From assembly GCF_900609055.1 (NCBI RefSeq), contig NZ_UXAW01000090.1:1-64000 (forward strand): a DNA stretch of 64,000 bases. The letters run 5' to 3'. Numbering within the stretch: the stretch's first letter is position 1; every line of letters begins with the position of its first letter. This stretch comes from Pseudogemmobacter humi. Lineage in GTDB: Bacteria; Pseudomonadota; Alphaproteobacteria; Rhodobacterales; Rhodobacteraceae. Below the pieces are notes generated by a model that saw only the letters and a list, made by a program, of their open reading frames with translations, searched no databases and had not been told where the DNA came from. The translations under genes and the position numbers were made by a program. This document shows, one piece after another, positions 40,880 through 51,582 of this stretch.

Positions 40880-42255
40880 CAGAAGAAGTCGATCGAGACC
40901 TGGAACAGGCGCTCGACCTCGGGGATGTCTTTGGTCAGCGCGAAGATCGCCACCACGTCGCCCGGCTCGATCCGCATCGCGGGTTCGGGTTTCAGCACCC
41001 GGTCGCCCTTCATCACGCCGCCGACCAGCACGCCCTCGGGGAAGGCGATCTCGCGGATCAGCCGGCCGGAGATCGGCGAGGTCGACAGAACCTGGGCCTC
41101 GATCATCTCGGCCTCGCCGTCGCCGATGGAATAGACCGCACGCACGCGGCCATGGCGGATGTGGCGCAGGATCGAACTGACGGTGGTGGCGCGCGGGTTG
41201 ATATAGGCGTCGATGTCGAGGGGCGCCATCAAAGGCGCCAGCGTCGGATCGTTCACCAGCGCGATCGTCAGCGGACAGCCCGCCTGTTTGGCGCGCACCG
41301 CGACCAGCAGATTGGTCTTGTCGTCATCGGTGACCGCCAGCACCGCATCGGCGCGGCCGACCCCGGCCTCGGCCAGCAGATCCATGTTCATCCCGTCGCC
41401 ATTCAGCACGATGGTGCGCGACAACGCATCGGCCGCGGTCTCGGCGGTGGCGCGGTCCTTCTCGATCATCCGCACCCTGACCCGCCCGGAGCGCGCCTCC
41501 AGCACCCGGGCGACCGTCAGCCCGACATTGCCGCCGCCGATAATGACCACGCGCTCCTGCTTGTGGCTCTTCTTGCCGAAGATCTCCAGGCTGCGCGGCA
41601 CGTCTCCGGCATGGGTGAAGAGATAGATCTGATCCTCTTCCAGAAGCTGGTCGTTCGGATCGGGCGCGAACAGCCGCCCCTCGCGCCGCACGCCGACCAC
41701 GATGGCGCGGAGCGTGGGGAACAGATCGTTGAGCTGGCGCAAAGGGGTGTTCAACACCGGACATTCCGCGCTGAGTTGCAGCCCCAGAAGCTGGGCCCGG
41801 CCCTGCATGAAGACTTCGGTGTCAAAGGTCTCGGGCGCGGCGAGCCGTTGCAGCGCCGCCTCGGCCACCTCCAGCTCGGGGCTGATGATGACGTCGATCG
41901 CCAGCCGGTCGGTGTTGTAAAGGTCGGAATAGCCGGTCTCCAGATAGCTCTGGGCGCGGATGCGGGCGATGCGGCGGGTGACGTTGAAGGCGGCCTGGGC
42001 GATCTGACAGGTGACCATGTTCACCTCGTCGGAATGGGTGGCGGCGATCACCATATCGGCATCGCGCGCGCCCGCTTTCTCCAGCACGTCCGGGTGGCTG
42101 GCGAAGCCGACCACACCCTGGACGTCCAGCGTCTCGGTGGCGCGGCGCACCAGTTCGGCATTGATGTCGACGATGGTGACATCGTTCTTCTCGCCCGCCA
42201 GCTGGCGGGCGATCTGCCAGCCGACCTGGCCCGCACCGCAGATGATGACCTTCAT
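40879..42255 (-). CDS. trkA: Trk system potassium regulatory subunit TrkA
   Basis: This cytoplasmic NAD(H)/ATP-binding gating protein of TrkH has 458 residues. It contains two RCK modules: N-half KVIICGAGQVGWQIARQLAG with TVVDIN-type acidic end (IVDIN) and C-half VVIIGGGNVGLTVARVLEA, each followed by a TrkA-C domain. It overlaps trkH. The gene is downstream of the ntr cluster, the common alphaproteobacterial order. A composite repeat separates it from ntrX. Confidence 0.95.
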   Translation of the reverse strand: MKVIICGAGQVGWQIARQLAGEKNDVTIVDINAELVRRATETLDVQGVVGFASHPDVLEKAGARDADMVIAATHSDEVNMVTCQIAQAAFNVTRRIARIRAQSYLETGYSDLYNTDRLAIDVIISPELEVAEAALQRLAAPETFDTEVFMQGRAQLLGLQLSAECPVLNTPLRQLNDLFPTLRAIVVGVRREGRLFAPDPNDQLLEEDQIYLFTHAGDVPRSLEIFGKKSHKQERVVIIGGGNVGLTVARVLEARSGRVRVRMIEKDRATAETAADALSRTIVLNGDGMNMDLLAEAGVGRADAVLAVTDDDKTNLLVAVRAKQAGCPLTIALVNDPTLAPLMAPLDIDAYINPRATTVSSILRHIRHGRVRAVYSIGDGEAEMIEAQVLSTSPISGRLIREIAFPEGVLVGGVMKGDRVLKPEPAMRIEPGDVVAIFALTKDIPEVERLFQVSIDFF

Positions 42256-42293
42256 CGCAAAACTCCCGAGGTGGCGATCACTGACCGGCCGCC

Positions 42294-42417
42294 GGGGGCG
42301 CTTCGCCCCCCGGACCCCCAGAGGATATTTTCAGACAGAAAATAGGGGAGCGCAGCTTATGCTCATTTTCTGTCTCTAAATATCCCACGGGGGTCCGGGG
42401 GTGTGAAACCCCCGGCG
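42294..42417. repeat. Composite palindromic repeat (family 2, second full copy)
   Basis: A GGGGGCGCTTCGCCCCC hairpin is followed by CCCCCAGAGGATATTTTC and GACAGAAAAT (arm 42323-42343). After a variable loop come the mirror arm ATTTTCTGTCTCTAAATATCC (42365-42385) and GGGGGTCCGGGGG. It fills the ntrX-trkA gap. Confidence 0.82.
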
Positions 42418-42431
42418 CTCTCAACTGGCGA

Positions 42432-43844
42432 TCAGGCCTCGCTTTCTTCCGTCTCATCCTCGAAATGCGCGCCGCGGGCGCCGGATTTGGAGCTTGTCAC
42501 CACGCCGAGGCTTTTCAGTTTGCGGTGCAGCGCCGAGCGTTCCATTCCGACGAAATTCGCGGTGCGGCTGATGTTGCCGCCGAAGCGGTTGATCTGGGTC
42601 AGCAGATATTCGCGCTCGAAGAGTTCCCGCGCCTCGCGCAGCGGCAGCGTCGCCACCGCACCGCCCAGCACCATGCTTTCCGCTCCCGAGGGCGCGCCTT
42701 CGGCGCCGGGCAGTTCCCGCGCCTCGATGGCGCCGCCGTTCTCGCCGAGGATCAGCACCCGCTCGATCATGTTCCTGAGCTGGCGGACATTGCCGGGCCA
42801 GGGCATGGTCTGAAGCATGGCCTCGGCATCGGACGAGATATTGCGCGCGGGCAGGCCCTGGCTGCGATGGAAGTAATCGACGAAATGGCGCGCGAGTTCG
42901 GGAATGTCGTCGCGGCGTTCCGACAAGGGCGGCACCGGGATCGGTACCACATTGAGCCGGTCGTAGAGTTCCTGGCGGAAGCGCCCGGTGCGGATCTCGG
43001 CCGGCAGATCGCGCGAGGTCGAGGAGATCACCCGCAGATCGACGCGCACCTTGTCGGTGCCGCCCGCGCGGGTGAACTGCTGCTCGGTCAGCACGCGCAG
43101 GATCTTGGACTGGGTGCCGGTGGGCATGTCGCCCACCTCGTCGAAATAGACCACGCCGCCATGGGCCTGTTCCAGCAGGCCCGGCTCGACCCCGCGCTCG
43201 GGCGTTTCGCGGCCGAAGAGCACCTCCTCCATTCGCTCGGGCTCGATCGTGGCCGACGAGACCGAGACGAAGGGCGCCGCGGCGCGGTTTGAATTGGCAT
43301 GGATATAGCGCGCCGCCAGTTCCTTGCCCGATCCCGGCTGGCCGGTCAGCATCACCCGACCGTTGGACTTCGTGACCTTTTCCAGCTGTGATTTCAGCGC
43401 CTTGAAGGCCGGGCTTGACCCGATCATCTCGGAGGAGGCCACATCGCGGCGCCTGAGTTCGTGGTTCTCGCGGCGCAGGCGCGAGGTCTCCATCGCGCGG
43501 GCCACCACCAGGGTCAGCTGGTCGATGTTGAAGGGCTTCTCGATGAAATCGTAAGCGCCCTGTTTGATCGCCGCCACCGCGATCTCGATATTGCCATGGC
43601 CCGAGATGATGATCACCGGCACGTCGGGGTTGTCGCGTTTGACGGTCCTGAGAATGTCGATCCCATCCATCCGGCTGTCTTTCAGCCAGATGTCGAGGAT
43701 CATCAGAGCGGGCGGTTCCGCGTTGATTTCGTTGATACATTCGTCGGAATTACCGGCGAGGCGCACGCTATAGCCTTCGTCCTTCAGGATATCGCCGATC
43801 AGTTCACGAATATCCTTTTCGTCGTCGACGATCAGAATGCTCAT
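42432..43844 (-). CDS. ntrX: Nitrogen-related response regulator NtrX
   Basis: This is the partner of NtrY. The 470-residue protein has a receiver domain with phosphorylation site D51 (LMILDIWLKD) and an AAA+ ATPase domain with Walker A GQPGSGKE and Walker B VVYFDEVGDM. A Fis-type HTH (NISRTANFVGMERSALHRKL) completes it. The GAFTGA sigma-54 contact loop is absent (LFGRETPERGVEPGLLEQAH). ATG 43844 gives the family start MSILIVDDEKDIREL. It follows ntrY after 1 bp. NtrYX controls nitrogen, redox or envelope genes in this group. Confidence 0.94.
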   Translation of the reverse strand: MSILIVDDEKDIRELIGDILKDEGYSVRLAGNSDECINEINAEPPALMILDIWLKDSRMDGIDILRTVKRDNPDVPVIIISGHGNIEIAVAAIKQGAYDFIEKPFNIDQLTLVVARAMETSRLRRENHELRRRDVASSEMIGSSPAFKALKSQLEKVTKSNGRVMLTGQPGSGKELAARYIHANSNRAAAPFVSVSSATIEPERMEEVLFGRETPERGVEPGLLEQAHGGVVYFDEVGDMPTGTQSKILRVLTEQQFTRAGGTDKVRVDLRVISSTSRDLPAEIRTGRFRQELYDRLNVVPIPVPPLSERRDDIPELARHFVDYFHRSQGLPARNISSDAEAMLQTMPWPGNVRQLRNMIERVLILGENGGAIEARELPGAEGAPSGAESMVLGGAVATLPLREARELFEREYLLTQINRFGGNISRTANFVGMERSALHRKLKSLGVVTSSKSGARGAHFEDETEESEA

Positions 43845-43845
43845 C

Positions 43846-46161
43846 TCAGCCTCCATGCCCGGAAGGGCTTGTGTTCGGCGCCCCGGCGGGGGCGGCATTG
43901 GCCTGGCCCTGAGGGCCAAGATTGCGTCCCATGCGGCGCCGCGCGAGCCGCGGCAGCCGGATCTCGGCCAGCGCGCCGGGATGGGAATTTCCGTCGAACA
44001 CCGGCGCGTCGTGCAAAGACAGCGTGCCGCCGTGTTCCTCGATGATCTTCTTGACGATGGGCAGCCCGAGGCCGGTTCCCTTGGCGCGGGTGGTCACATA
44101 GGGCTCGAACAGGCGCGCGCGGTCCTCGGGCAGGCCGGTGCCGTTGTCGGCGATGCGGATCACGCTGTCGTTCCCGTCGCTGTCCATGGTGATGCGGATC
44201 TCGGGCTCATAGCCTGCGGGCGCACCGTTTTCCATAAGGGTTTCCGTGGCTTCTCCGGCGTTCTTGATCAGATTGGTGAGCGCCTGGCTGATCATCGTCG
44301 CATCCAGATCCATCAGCAGCGGCCCGGGCGGTATTTCGGCGCTGAAACGCACCCCGGGCTGGCCTGCGCGTTGCAGCGTGACCGCATCGCGCAGGACCGC
44401 GACCAGATCGGTTTCGCGCCGGTCCGGCTCGGGCATGCGGGCGAATTTGGAGAACTCGTCGACGATGCGGCGCAGATCGTTGGTCTGGCGGACGATCACA
44501 TCGGTCAGGCTTTCCAGCTCGTCCACATCCTGCACCTGTTTGCGGAACTTGCGCTTCACCCGCTCGGCCGAGAGCGCGATCGGGGTCAGCGGGTTCTTGA
44601 TCTCATGCGCGATGCGGCGCGCCACGTCGCCCCAGGCCGCCATCCGCTGCGCGGTGACCAGATCGGTCACATCGTCGAAGGCGACGACATAGCCCTCCAG
44701 CCCCTCGCCGCTGCGCCGTTCCGACAGGCGCACCAGCAGGCTCTCGATCTGGCCGCGGCGCGTCAGGCGGATCTCTTCCTGCGCCATCGGGCCGGGCTCT
44801 TCCCGAAGGCGCCGGAACAGATCGGCGAATTCGGGAACCAGATCCTCCAGCGGCTGCCCGGCGCTTTCGCCGGCCAGATCGAGCACCCGCACCGCCGCGC
44901 GGTTGACGAAATCGACCCGCCCCCCGGGGTCGAGACCGATCACCCCGGCGGTGACGTTCGACAGCACCGAATCGAACAGCCGGCGGCGCTCCTCGGTCTC
45001 GGCGTGGCTGGCGACCAGCGCCACCCGCTGGCCCTTGAGCTGCCGGGTCATGCGGTTGAAGATCCGCCCCAGCATGGCGATTTCGTCGTCGCCCTGTTCC
45101 TCGGGCACCTGGACATCCAGATCGCCGTCGCCCACGCGCTGCGCCGCGCCCGTCAGCCGCCCCACCGGACGCGCGAGCCGCTCGGCGAACCACAGCCCCA
45201 GCCAGATCGCGGCGAGGATCAGGATCAGCGCGAAGCCCAGATAGATCAGCCCGAAGTTGAGCAGCAGCTTGCCGCGCTCGGATTCGAGCTGGTTGTAGAT
45301 CCGCACCGTCTCGGTGGTCTCATCCAGCAAGGACAGCAGCCGCCCGTCCACCTCGCGGCTGACATAGAGATAGCGGTCGGCATAGGCCGGCAGCCAGATC
45401 AGCGCGCGGAATTCGTTGCTCTGCCAGTCGGGGATCAGCACCACCTCGCCCTGCCGCGCCAGCGCCAGATCGTCGGGGGAAACCGCCTCGAAGCCGAACA
45501 GATAGGACCGCTCGCCCCGGGTTTTCAACTGGCCGGTGCCGTCGATCAGATAGGCCTCTTTCAGCCCGCGCTGGATCGCCTCCTGGCCTTTGGCCAGCAG
45601 CGGGCGAAGCTGGTCGTCGCGCAAAAAGACGCTTTGTTCGCGCGCGGCGTTCAGGAAACCGGCCAGCGCCAGCGAATCCTGGGAGAGGCTGGCGCGCTGT
45701 TCGCCCTCATAGGCCTGGGCGGCGGACAGCGAGGAGCCGACCACCGAACGCACCCGTTCCGAAAACCAGCCCTCAAGCCCGAGATTGACCGAGAGCACCG
45801 CGAAAACCGCGACAAGAATCGTCGGCACCAGCGCCATGCCGGCGAAGACCCCGGTCAGCCGCATATGCAGCTGCGATCCGGCCGAGCGGCGGCGGCGTTC
45901 CGCCAGCATCCGCATGATCCTGGCCAGCACCAGCGCCGCGATCAGCAGCACATAGACCAGATCCGCCAGCAGGATCAGCCGCAGAGCCGGAGAGCCGGTG
46001 GATTGATTCAGTGGCCCGAGCAGCAGGAAGGTCGCCACCACCAGCACCGGCCCGAGAAAGACGAGGCCAAGCGTCACCGCGGTCTGAATCCGCCGCTGGC
46101 GGCGCAAACGCGACATTCTGGCCCAGACATCCCGGCTTAGCGCCCGACCCGTTGCTGACAT
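43846..46161 (-). CDS. ntrY: Sensor histidine kinase NtrY
   Basis: This 771-residue membrane sensor kinase has three N-terminal transmembrane helices (about 28-50, 60-84, 101-126), a large periplasmic region and a fourth helix (about 297-318). HAMP, PAS (VTAGVIGLDPGGRVDFVNRA), HisKA with the phosphorylated histidine in [16 protein letters not shown], and HATPase with NLIKNAGEA and TGLGLPIVKKIIEEHGG follow. It phosphorylates NtrX, encoded next. AAGGG precedes the ATG. Confidence 0.95.
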   Translation of the reverse strand: MSATGRALSRDVWARMSRLRRQRRIQTAVTLGLVFLGPVLVVATFLLLGPLNQSTGSPALRLILLADLVYVLLIAALVLARIMRMLAERRRRSAGSQLHMRLTGVFAGMALVPTILVAVFAVLSVNLGLEGWFSERVRSVVGSSLSAAQAYEGEQRASLSQDSLALAGFLNAAREQSVFLRDDQLRPLLAKGQEAIQRGLKEAYLIDGTGQLKTRGERSYLFGFEAVSPDDLALARQGEVVLIPDWQSNEFRALIWLPAYADRYLYVSREVDGRLLSLLDETTETVRIYNQLESERGKLLLNFGLIYLGFALILILAAIWLGLWFAERLARPVGRLTGAAQRVGDGDLDVQVPEEQGDDEIAMLGRIFNRMTRQLKGQRVALVASHAETEERRRLFDSVLSNVTAGVIGLDPGGRVDFVNRAAVRVLDLAGESAGQPLEDLVPEFADLFRRLREEPGPMAQEEIRLTRRGQIESLLVRLSERRSGEGLEGYVVAFDDVTDLVTAQRMAAWGDVARRIAHEIKNPLTPIALSAERVKRKFRKQVQDVDELESLTDVIVRQTNDLRRIVDEFSKFARMPEPDRRETDLVAVLRDAVTLQRAGQPGVRFSAEIPPGPLLMDLDATMISQALTNLIKNAGEATETLMENGAPAGYEPEIRITMDSDGNDSVIRIADNGTGLPEDRARLFEPYVTTRAKGTGLGLPIVKKIIEEHGGTLSLHDAPVFDGNSHPGALAEIRLPRLARRRMGRNLGPQGQANAAPAGAPNTSPSGHGG

Positions 46162-46225
46162 AACCCTTCAACATCTTGTGGGCAGAGCCGGATGCGACCG
46201 GGTTGCCACGCTTGATGTTGCGGTT

Positions 46226-47602
46226 TTACATCAGTTTGCGGCGCCGTGTCACGCGAATATCCAGGTCGGTGATCTTCTTGCGCAAAGTATTGCGATTGAT
46301 CCCGAGAAGATCGGCGCATCTGGCCTGGTTTCCGGCGGTGGCGTCCAGCGCGATCTCGATCAGCGGCATTTCCACCTCGCGCAGGATGCGCTGCCAGACG
46401 CCGGGCGGCGGCAACTGGCCGCCATGCAAATCGAAATAGCGTTGCAGATGGCGCGCGACGGTGGCCGAGAGTTTCTCGCCCTCACCGGCGCCGCGCGAGG
46501 GTTCCGCCACCGGCAGCTGGCCCAGAACGGCGGCCACCTCGGCGCGGCTGATCTCGGGATCGGCCGAGGTCACCATCAGCCGGCGGATGGCGTTTTCAAG
46601 CTGGCGCACGTTGCCCGGCCAGGCATGGCTGCGGATCATCTCGCGCGCATCGGGCGCAAGCTGGCGCGGGGTGCCCGACTCGCGCTCGGCCCGGGCGATG
46701 AAATGCTCGGCCAGGAGCGGAATGTCCTCGACCCGCTCGCGCAGGGCGGGCACATGCAGGATGACGCCGCCCAGACGGTAGTAAAGATCCTGCCGGAAGC
46801 GGCCCGTCTCCATCCGCGCGGTCAGATCGGCCTGGCTCGTCGCCATGATCCGGGGCGCCTTGCCCGACATCGCCTCGGCCTGGATCAGATCGAGCAGCCG
46901 CACCACCCGGGCCTGGGCATCCTCGTCGTAATCGCCGATCTCGTCGAAGACCAGCGAGCCGCCGCGCGCCCGCGCCAAGAGCGAGGACGGCCCCTCGACC
47001 CCTTGCAGATCCCCGGCCTGAGCCAGGGTGAAGGGCAGATTGCGCCGGTCGGAGAAGTCGTGGATCGCGCGGGCGAGCAGGCTTTTGCCGGTGCCCGATT
47101 CCCCGGTGATCAGCACGGGGATATCGGTGTTCATCACCCGCGCCACCAGCCGGTACAGCGCCTGCATCGAGGGGGTGCGTCCGACCAGCGGCAGCTCTCC
47201 GGTCTCGCGCGTGGCGGGGGCGGCGGGCGCGGCGCGGCGCTTCTGTTCCAGCGCGCGCGCCGAGCGTTTCATCAGATCGGGCAGGTCGAAGGGTTTCGGC
47301 AGATAGTCGAAAGCCTCAGCCTCGGCGGCCTGGATCGCGGTCATGATCGTGTTCTGCGCCGAGATCACGATCACCGGCAGGCCCGGCCGCAGCCGGCCGA
47401 TCCGCGGCAGCGCGTCCAGCCCGTTGCCGTCGGGCATGATCACATCCGAGATCACCAGGTCGCCCTTGCCCTCTTCGACCCACCGCATCAGCGTCATCAG
47501 GCTTGATGTCGCATGGACCTTGCAGCCCGCCCGGGTCAGCGCCTGGGTCAGAACCGTGCGGATCGTGCGATCGTCGTCCGCGACCAGAACCGTGCCATCC
47601 AT
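46226..47602 (-). CDS. ntrC: Nitrogen assimilation response regulator NtrC (GAFTGA-less)
   Basis: NtrC activates nitrogen-limitation genes when phosphorylated by NtrB. The 458-residue protein has receiver D53 ([12 protein letters not shown]), an AAA+ domain with [15 protein letters not shown] and SLVFDEIGD, and a Fis HTH ([20 protein letters not shown]). The sigma-54 contact motif GAFTGA is missing; that region reads [20 protein letters not shown]. This matches R. capsulatus NtrC, which activates the housekeeping RNA polymerase instead of the sigma-54 form. It lies 3 bp after ntrB. Confidence 0.95.
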   Translation of the reverse strand: MDGTVLVADDDRTIRTVLTQALTRAGCKVHATSSLMTLMRWVEEGKGDLVISDVIMPDGNGLDALPRIGRLRPGLPVIVISAQNTIMTAIQAAEAEAFDYLPKPFDLPDLMKRSARALEQKRRAAPAAPATRETGELPLVGRTPSMQALYRLVARVMNTDIPVLITGESGTGKSLLARAIHDFSDRRNLPFTLAQAGDLQGVEGPSSLLARARGGSLVFDEIGDYDEDAQARVVRLLDLIQAEAMSGKAPRIMATSQADLTARMETGRFRQDLYYRLGGVILHVPALRERVEDIPLLAEHFIARAERESGTPRQLAPDAREMIRSHAWPGNVRQLENAIRRLMVTSADPEISRAEVAAVLGQLPVAEPSRGAGEGEKLSATVARHLQRYFDLHGGQLPPPGVWQRILREVEMPLIEIALDATAGNQARCADLLGINRNTLRKKITDLDIRVTRRRKLM

Positions 47603-47605
47603 GAT

Positions 47606-48700
47606 CTACCCTTTCTTCTGTTCCTTCGGCGCCAGCGGCAGCGAGAGCCGGAACACCGTGCGTCCCGGCACCGAATCGACCGAGATCCAGCCCTCGTGGT
47701 CGGCGACGATTTTCGAGACCAGCGCGAGGCCGAGCCCGGTGCCGTTCTCGCGCCCAGAGACGAAGGGATCGAACACTTCGGCGGCGATGTCGGGCGGCAG
47801 GCCCGGCCCGTCGTCCTGGATCTCGATGTTCAGCGGCAGCGCGGCCTGGCTGCCATCCTTGCGGCGCATCCGCAGGCTGAGGTCGTAGAAGCTGCGCAGC
47901 CGGATGGTGCCGCCTTTGGGGCCCGCCGCCTCGGCCGCGTTGCGGATCAGGTTGAGAAACACCTGCATCAGCTGATCCGGGTCGGCGTAAGTCGGCGGCA
48001 GCGAGGGGTCGTAATCCTCCAGGATCTGCATATGCGAGGCGAAACCGACGAGGCCCGAGCGCCGCGCGCGGTCCAGCGCGTCGTGGACATTGACCGCGCG
48101 CCGCTCGGGCGGGCGCAGATTGCCGAACTGCTCGACCTGTTCCAGCAGCTTCACGATCCGCCGGGTTTCCTCGACGATCAGATCGGTCATCTCGCGGTCT
48201 TCCGCCGTCAGCGTCATCGACAGAAGCTGCGCCGCGCCGGAAATCCCGGCGAGCGGGTTCTTGATCTCATGCGCCAGCATCTCGGCCATGCCGATCGCCG
48301 ATTTCGCCGCGGTCTTGGATGCCCCTGCCCGGCCCAGCCGGTCGGCGATCTCGCGGGGGCTGAGCAGCATCAGGATGGTGCCCGGATTGTCGTGCATCGG
48401 CGCCAGATGGATCTCGCATTGCACCGGCGCGCGCTCTCCGCTGGTCACATCGGCGTCGTTGATCTTCATCGGCGCCTGGTTGGCGCGGGCGCGGGCAAAA
48501 GCCTCTTCCATCGGGGCGTCGATGGCCAGGCGGTCCAGCACCGGCTGGCCATGCAGCGACCTGGCCGAGGCGTTCAGGAAGGCTTCGGCCTGGGGATTGG
48601 CCTCCTGGATGCAGCCGTCCGGCCCGATCAGCAGCGCCGGCAGCGGCAGCGAGGCCCAGATCACCCCCGGCACCGGATAAGGCGCGCGCCAGCGGCTCAT
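47606..48700 (-). CDS. ntrB: Nitrogen sensor histidine kinase NtrB
   Basis: This 364-residue cytoplasmic kinase/phosphatase is controlled by PII proteins. It contains a PAS domain ([20 protein letters not shown]), HisKA with the phospho-histidine in [16 protein letters not shown], and HATPase with NLIRNAAEA and [19 protein letters not shown]. No transmembrane segment is present. Its ATG overlaps the dusB stop (ATGA), and it is 3 bp from ntrC. Confidence 0.95.
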   Translation of the reverse strand: MSRWRAPYPVPGVIWASLPLPALLIGPDGCIQEANPQAEAFLNASARSLHGQPVLDRLAIDAPMEEAFARARANQAPMKINDADVTSGERAPVQCEIHLAPMHDNPGTILMLLSPREIADRLGRAGASKTAAKSAIGMAEMLAHEIKNPLAGISGAAQLLSMTLTAEDREMTDLIVEETRRIVKLLEQVEQFGNLRPPERRAVNVHDALDRARRSGLVGFASHMQILEDYDPSLPPTYADPDQLMQVFLNLIRNAAEAAGPKGGTIRLRSFYDLSLRMRRKDGSQAALPLNIEIQDDGPGLPPDIAAEVFDPFVSGRENGTGLGLALVSKIVADHEGWISVDSVPGRTVFRLSLPLAPKEQKKG

Positions 48701-49692
48701 GCGGCTTCCTCCGCTTCCGCGAACGCGCGCAGGATCAGGCGTTTGACCTGTTCCGGCTCGGTCGCGGTCAGCACCGCCTCACGCGCATGATCGAGGCCCG
48801 CGGCCTCCAGATACCAGCCGAGGTGCTTCCTCGCACAGCGCAGCCCCAGTTCGCGGCCGTAGAAGCCGAGCATCTCGTCGTAATGCGCAACGATCATCTC
48901 GCCCCGCGCGCGCCCCTCGGGGATCACCGGCGCGGGCGTGCCGTAAAGTTCATGCGCGATCTCGGCCAGCCGCCAGGGCCGCCCCTGCGCGCCCCGCCCC
49001 ACCATCACCCCGTCGGCGCCGCTCTGGTCCAGCGCCGCGCGGGCGCTGGCCGCGTCCTGGATGTCGCCATTCGCGATCACCGGGATCGTCACCGCCTCTT
49101 TCACCGCCCGGATCGCGCGCCAGTCGGCGCTTCCCTTGTAGAACTGGCAGCGGGTGCGGCCATGGATCACCACCATCCGAACCCCCGCCCCCTCGGCGCG
49201 GCGCGCGAGGTCGGGCGCGTTCAGATTGCTCTCGTCCCAGCCGAGCCGGGTCTTCAGCGTGACCGGCACCTGCACCGCGCCGACCACCGCCCCGATCAGC
49301 CGCAAAGCCAGATCCGGGTCTTTCAGGAGCGCCGAGCCGCAGAGCCCCGTCGTCACCCGTTTCGACGGGCAGCCCATGTTGATGTCGATGATCTGCGCGC
49401 CCTGGCCCTCGCACCATTTCGCCGCCTCGGCCATCAGCGCGGGGTCGCGCCCGGCAAGCTGAACGCTGGTCGCGACCTCGCCGAAGCCAAGCTCGGCCCG
49501 GGCCCGCGCCTCGGGCCGCGCGCGCAGCACCTCGTCCGAGGCCACCATTTCCGAGACGACAAGCCCCGCGCCGAAGGATCCGACCAGCCGGCGGTTCGGC
49601 AGATCGGTGATTCCGGCCAGCGGCGCCAGCAGAACCGGGGGCGAGAGCCGGAAAGGTCCGAGGTTCAGGTCCAATGGCGTTTCCTTGAGCAT
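48697..49692 (-). CDS. dusB: tRNA-dihydrouridine synthase DusB (NifR3)
   Basis: This flavin enzyme reduces uridine in the tRNA D-loop. The 331-residue protein has [15 protein letters not shown] at the N-terminus, [20 protein letters not shown] with the catalytic cysteine after [19 protein letters not shown] (tRNA/FMN contacts) and ANGDIQD. Historically it was called nifR3 in Rhodobacter because it heads the ntrBC operon, the order seen here. ATG 49692 was chosen over a longer frame with no similarity. The 217-bp upstream gap contains AT-rich sequence near 49780-49800 that may hold its promoter. Confidence 0.94.
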   Translation of the reverse strand: MLKETPLDLNLGPFRLSPPVLLAPLAGITDLPNRRLVGSFGAGLVVSEMVASDEVLRARPEARARAELGFGEVATSVQLAGRDPALMAEAAKWCEGQGAQIIDINMGCPSKRVTTGLCGSALLKDPDLALRLIGAVVGAVQVPVTLKTRLGWDESNLNAPDLARRAEGAGVRMVVIHGRTRCQFYKGSADWRAIRAVKEAVTIPVIANGDIQDAASARAALDQSGADGVMVGRGAQGRPWRLAEIAHELYGTPAPVIPEGRARGEMIVAHYDEMLGFYGRELGLRCARKHLGWYLEAAGLDHAREAVLTATEPEQVKRLILRAFAEAEEAA

Positions 49693-49847
49693 GTGAAAGG
49701 CGTAACCGCCGCCCCTGCCCGCCCGAAAGCGGTTCAGAGGCAAGGCGCGGCGCAGATCTGCCCTTTAAACGGGCACCGCACAATATTTAAGCACTTATGC
49801 CCGTTTTCGCAGCGGATTGACAGCGCCCCGCCTTCCCGCCGCCCCGA

Positions 49848-49876
49848 TTGTCAGCCGGGGCGCTCTGGCATAGAAA
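49848..49876 (+). promoter_or_regulatory. Promoter of ispDF
   Basis: TTGTCA (49848-49853) and TAGAAA (49871-49876) are spaced by exactly 17 bp. The predicted start gives a leader of about 27 nt to the GTG at 49910, with AAGGG as ribosome-binding site. Confidence 0.6.
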
Positions 49877-49909
49877 GCGCCGACCCGCTTTCCCGCCGCA
49901 AGGGCCGCC

Positions 49910-51073
49910 GTGCCGCAGATCCCGCCAGATGCCAGCACCATCCTCGTGGTGATCACCGCCGCCGGGCGCGGCACCCGCGCGGGCGACGGGCCGCCCAAGC
50001 AATGGCGCGACCTTGGCGGCAAGCCGGTGCTCGCCCATACGCTGGCGGCCTTCGCGGGCCTGCCGGTGGTGCTGACCATCCACCCCGAGGACCGCGCTCT
50101 GGCCGAGGCCATCGCCCCCGGCGTGCCGCTGGTCGAGGGCGGGCGGACGCGGGCGGAATCGATCCGCAACGCCTTGGAGGCCATGGCCGGGAAAGGCTTC
50201 ACCCGGGTGCTGATCCATGACGGCGCGCGCCCGCTGACCAGCCCCGCACTGATCGCCCGGCTGATCGCCGCGCTCGATGAGGCCCCGGCGGCCGCCCCCG
50301 CGCTCGCGGTGACCGATGCGCTCTGGCGCGGGCGCGACGGGCGGGTCATGGGCCTTCAGCCGCGAGACGGGCTCTTTCGCGCCCAGACCCCGCAGGCGTT
50401 CCATTTCGACGCCATTCTCGCCGCGCATCGCGCCGACCGTCAGGGCACGGCGGCCGACGATGTGGAGCTCGCCCGCGCCGCCGGGCTTGACGTGCTGATC
50501 GTCGGCGGCGAGGAAGACAATCTGAAACTGACCTTCCCCGGCGATTTCGCCCGCGCCGAAGCCATTCTCGCGCGCAGAACAGGAGCCCCCGCCATGGATG
50601 TCCGCATGGGCAACGGCTACGATGTCCACGCCTTCACCGAAGGCGATCATGTCTGGCTCTGCGGCGTGAAGATCGCGCATGACCGCGGCCTTCTCGGCCA
50701 TTCCGACGCCGATGTGGGCATGCACGCGCTGACCGATGCGATCTACGGCGCGCTGGCCATGGGCGATATCGGCCGGCATTTCCCGCCCTCGGACCCTCAG
50801 TGGAAGGGCGCCGCCAGCCATATTTTCCTGTCGCATGCGGTGAAATCCGCCGCCGGTCAGGGGTATCGGATCGGCAACTGCGACGTGACGCTGGTCTGCG
50901 AGCGCCCGAAGATCGGACCACATGCCGCAGCGATGCAAGAGGCGCTCGCGCGTATCATCGGCTGCGATCCCGCCCGCATCAGCGTCAAGGCCACCACCTC
51001 CGAGCGCCTCGGCTTCACCGGGCGCGAGGAAGGGATCGCCGCCCTCGCAACCGCAGTTCTGGTGAAAGAATGA
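49910..51073 (+). CDS. ispDF: Bifunctional IspD/IspF isoprenoid enzyme
   Basis: The two enzymes act at steps three and five of the MEP isoprenoid pathway. Residues about 1-223 are the cytidylyltransferase ([42 protein letters not shown]). Residues about 228-387 are the cyclodiphosphate synthase ([10 protein letters not shown] with metal residues D and [41 protein letters not shown]). The fusion is common in alphaproteobacteria. The start is GTG at 49910 with AAGGG upstream. The stop overlaps pgpA (ATGA). Confidence 0.95.
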   Translation: MPQIPPDASTILVVITAAGRGTRAGDGPPKQWRDLGGKPVLAHTLAAFAGLPVVLTIHPEDRALAEAIAPGVPLVEGGRTRAESIRNALEAMAGKGFTRVLIHDGARPLTSPALIARLIAALDEAPAAAPALAVTDALWRGRDGRVMGLQPRDGLFRAQTPQAFHFDAILAAHRADRQGTAADDVELARAAGLDVLIVGGEEDNLKLTFPGDFARAEAILARRTGAPAMDVRMGNGYDVHAFTEGDHVWLCGVKIAHDRGLLGHSDADVGMHALTDAIYGALAMGDIGRHFPPSDPQWKGAASHIFLSHAVKSAAGQGYRIGNCDVTLVCERPKIGPHAAAMQEALARIIGCDPARISVKATTSERLGFTGREEGIAALATAVLVKE

Positions 51074-51582
51074 TAAATCTGACCGCAACCTTCTTCGGCA
51101 TCGGCCATCTGCGCCCGGCATCCGGCACCTGGGCCTCGCTCGCCGCCGTGGTGCTGGCGGTTCTCGCCTTTCAGGCGGGGCTGGCGCTGGCGGTGCCGGT
51201 CGCCGCCGTCCTCGCCACGCTGGCGGGTTTCTGGGCGGTGCCGCTCTATCTGCGCGGACGCGACGACAGCGACCCCTCCGAAGTGGTGATCGACGAGGTG
51301 GCGGGCCAGTGGATCGCGATCAGCTTCACCGTGATTCCGCTCTGGCGCCACGGGGCGGAGCTCGGCTTCTTCTCGGGCGCCTGGCCGGGCTGGGTCGCGC
51401 CCTTCCTGCTGTTTCGCCTGTTCGACATCTGGAAACCTTGGATCATCGGCCGGGCCGACCGGCGCGGCGACGCGGCTGGCGTCATGCTCGACGACATCAT
51501 CGCGGGTTTCTTCGCCGGCATTACCTCGGTCCTGCTTGCGGGCCTCTATCATGCGGTGCTGGAACCATGGCTCCTGACCTGA
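51070..51582 (+). CDS. pgpA: Phosphatidylglycerophosphatase A
   Basis: PgpA dephosphorylates phosphatidylglycerophosphate to phosphatidylglycerol at the inner membrane. The 170-residue membrane protein has [18 protein letters not shown], the acidic [16 protein letters not shown] and the late [20 protein letters not shown], then [14 protein letters not shown], all family motifs. It is coupled to ispDF by overlap and overlaps the following CinA-type gene by 16 bp. Confidence 0.92.
   Translation: MINLTATFFGIGHLRPASGTWASLAAVVLAVLAFQAGLALAVPVAAVLATLAGFWAVPLYLRGRDDSDPSEVVIDEVAGQWIAISFTVIPLWRHGAELGFFSGAWPGWVAPFLLFRLFDIWKPWIIGRADRRGDAAGVMLDDIIAGFFAGITSVLLAGLYHAVLEPWLLT

Noticed and set aside
43837-46140. 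767-codon plus-strand frame
   Set aside because: It is opposite ntrY and has the same low-complexity antisense composition; NtrY domains on the other strand are complete.
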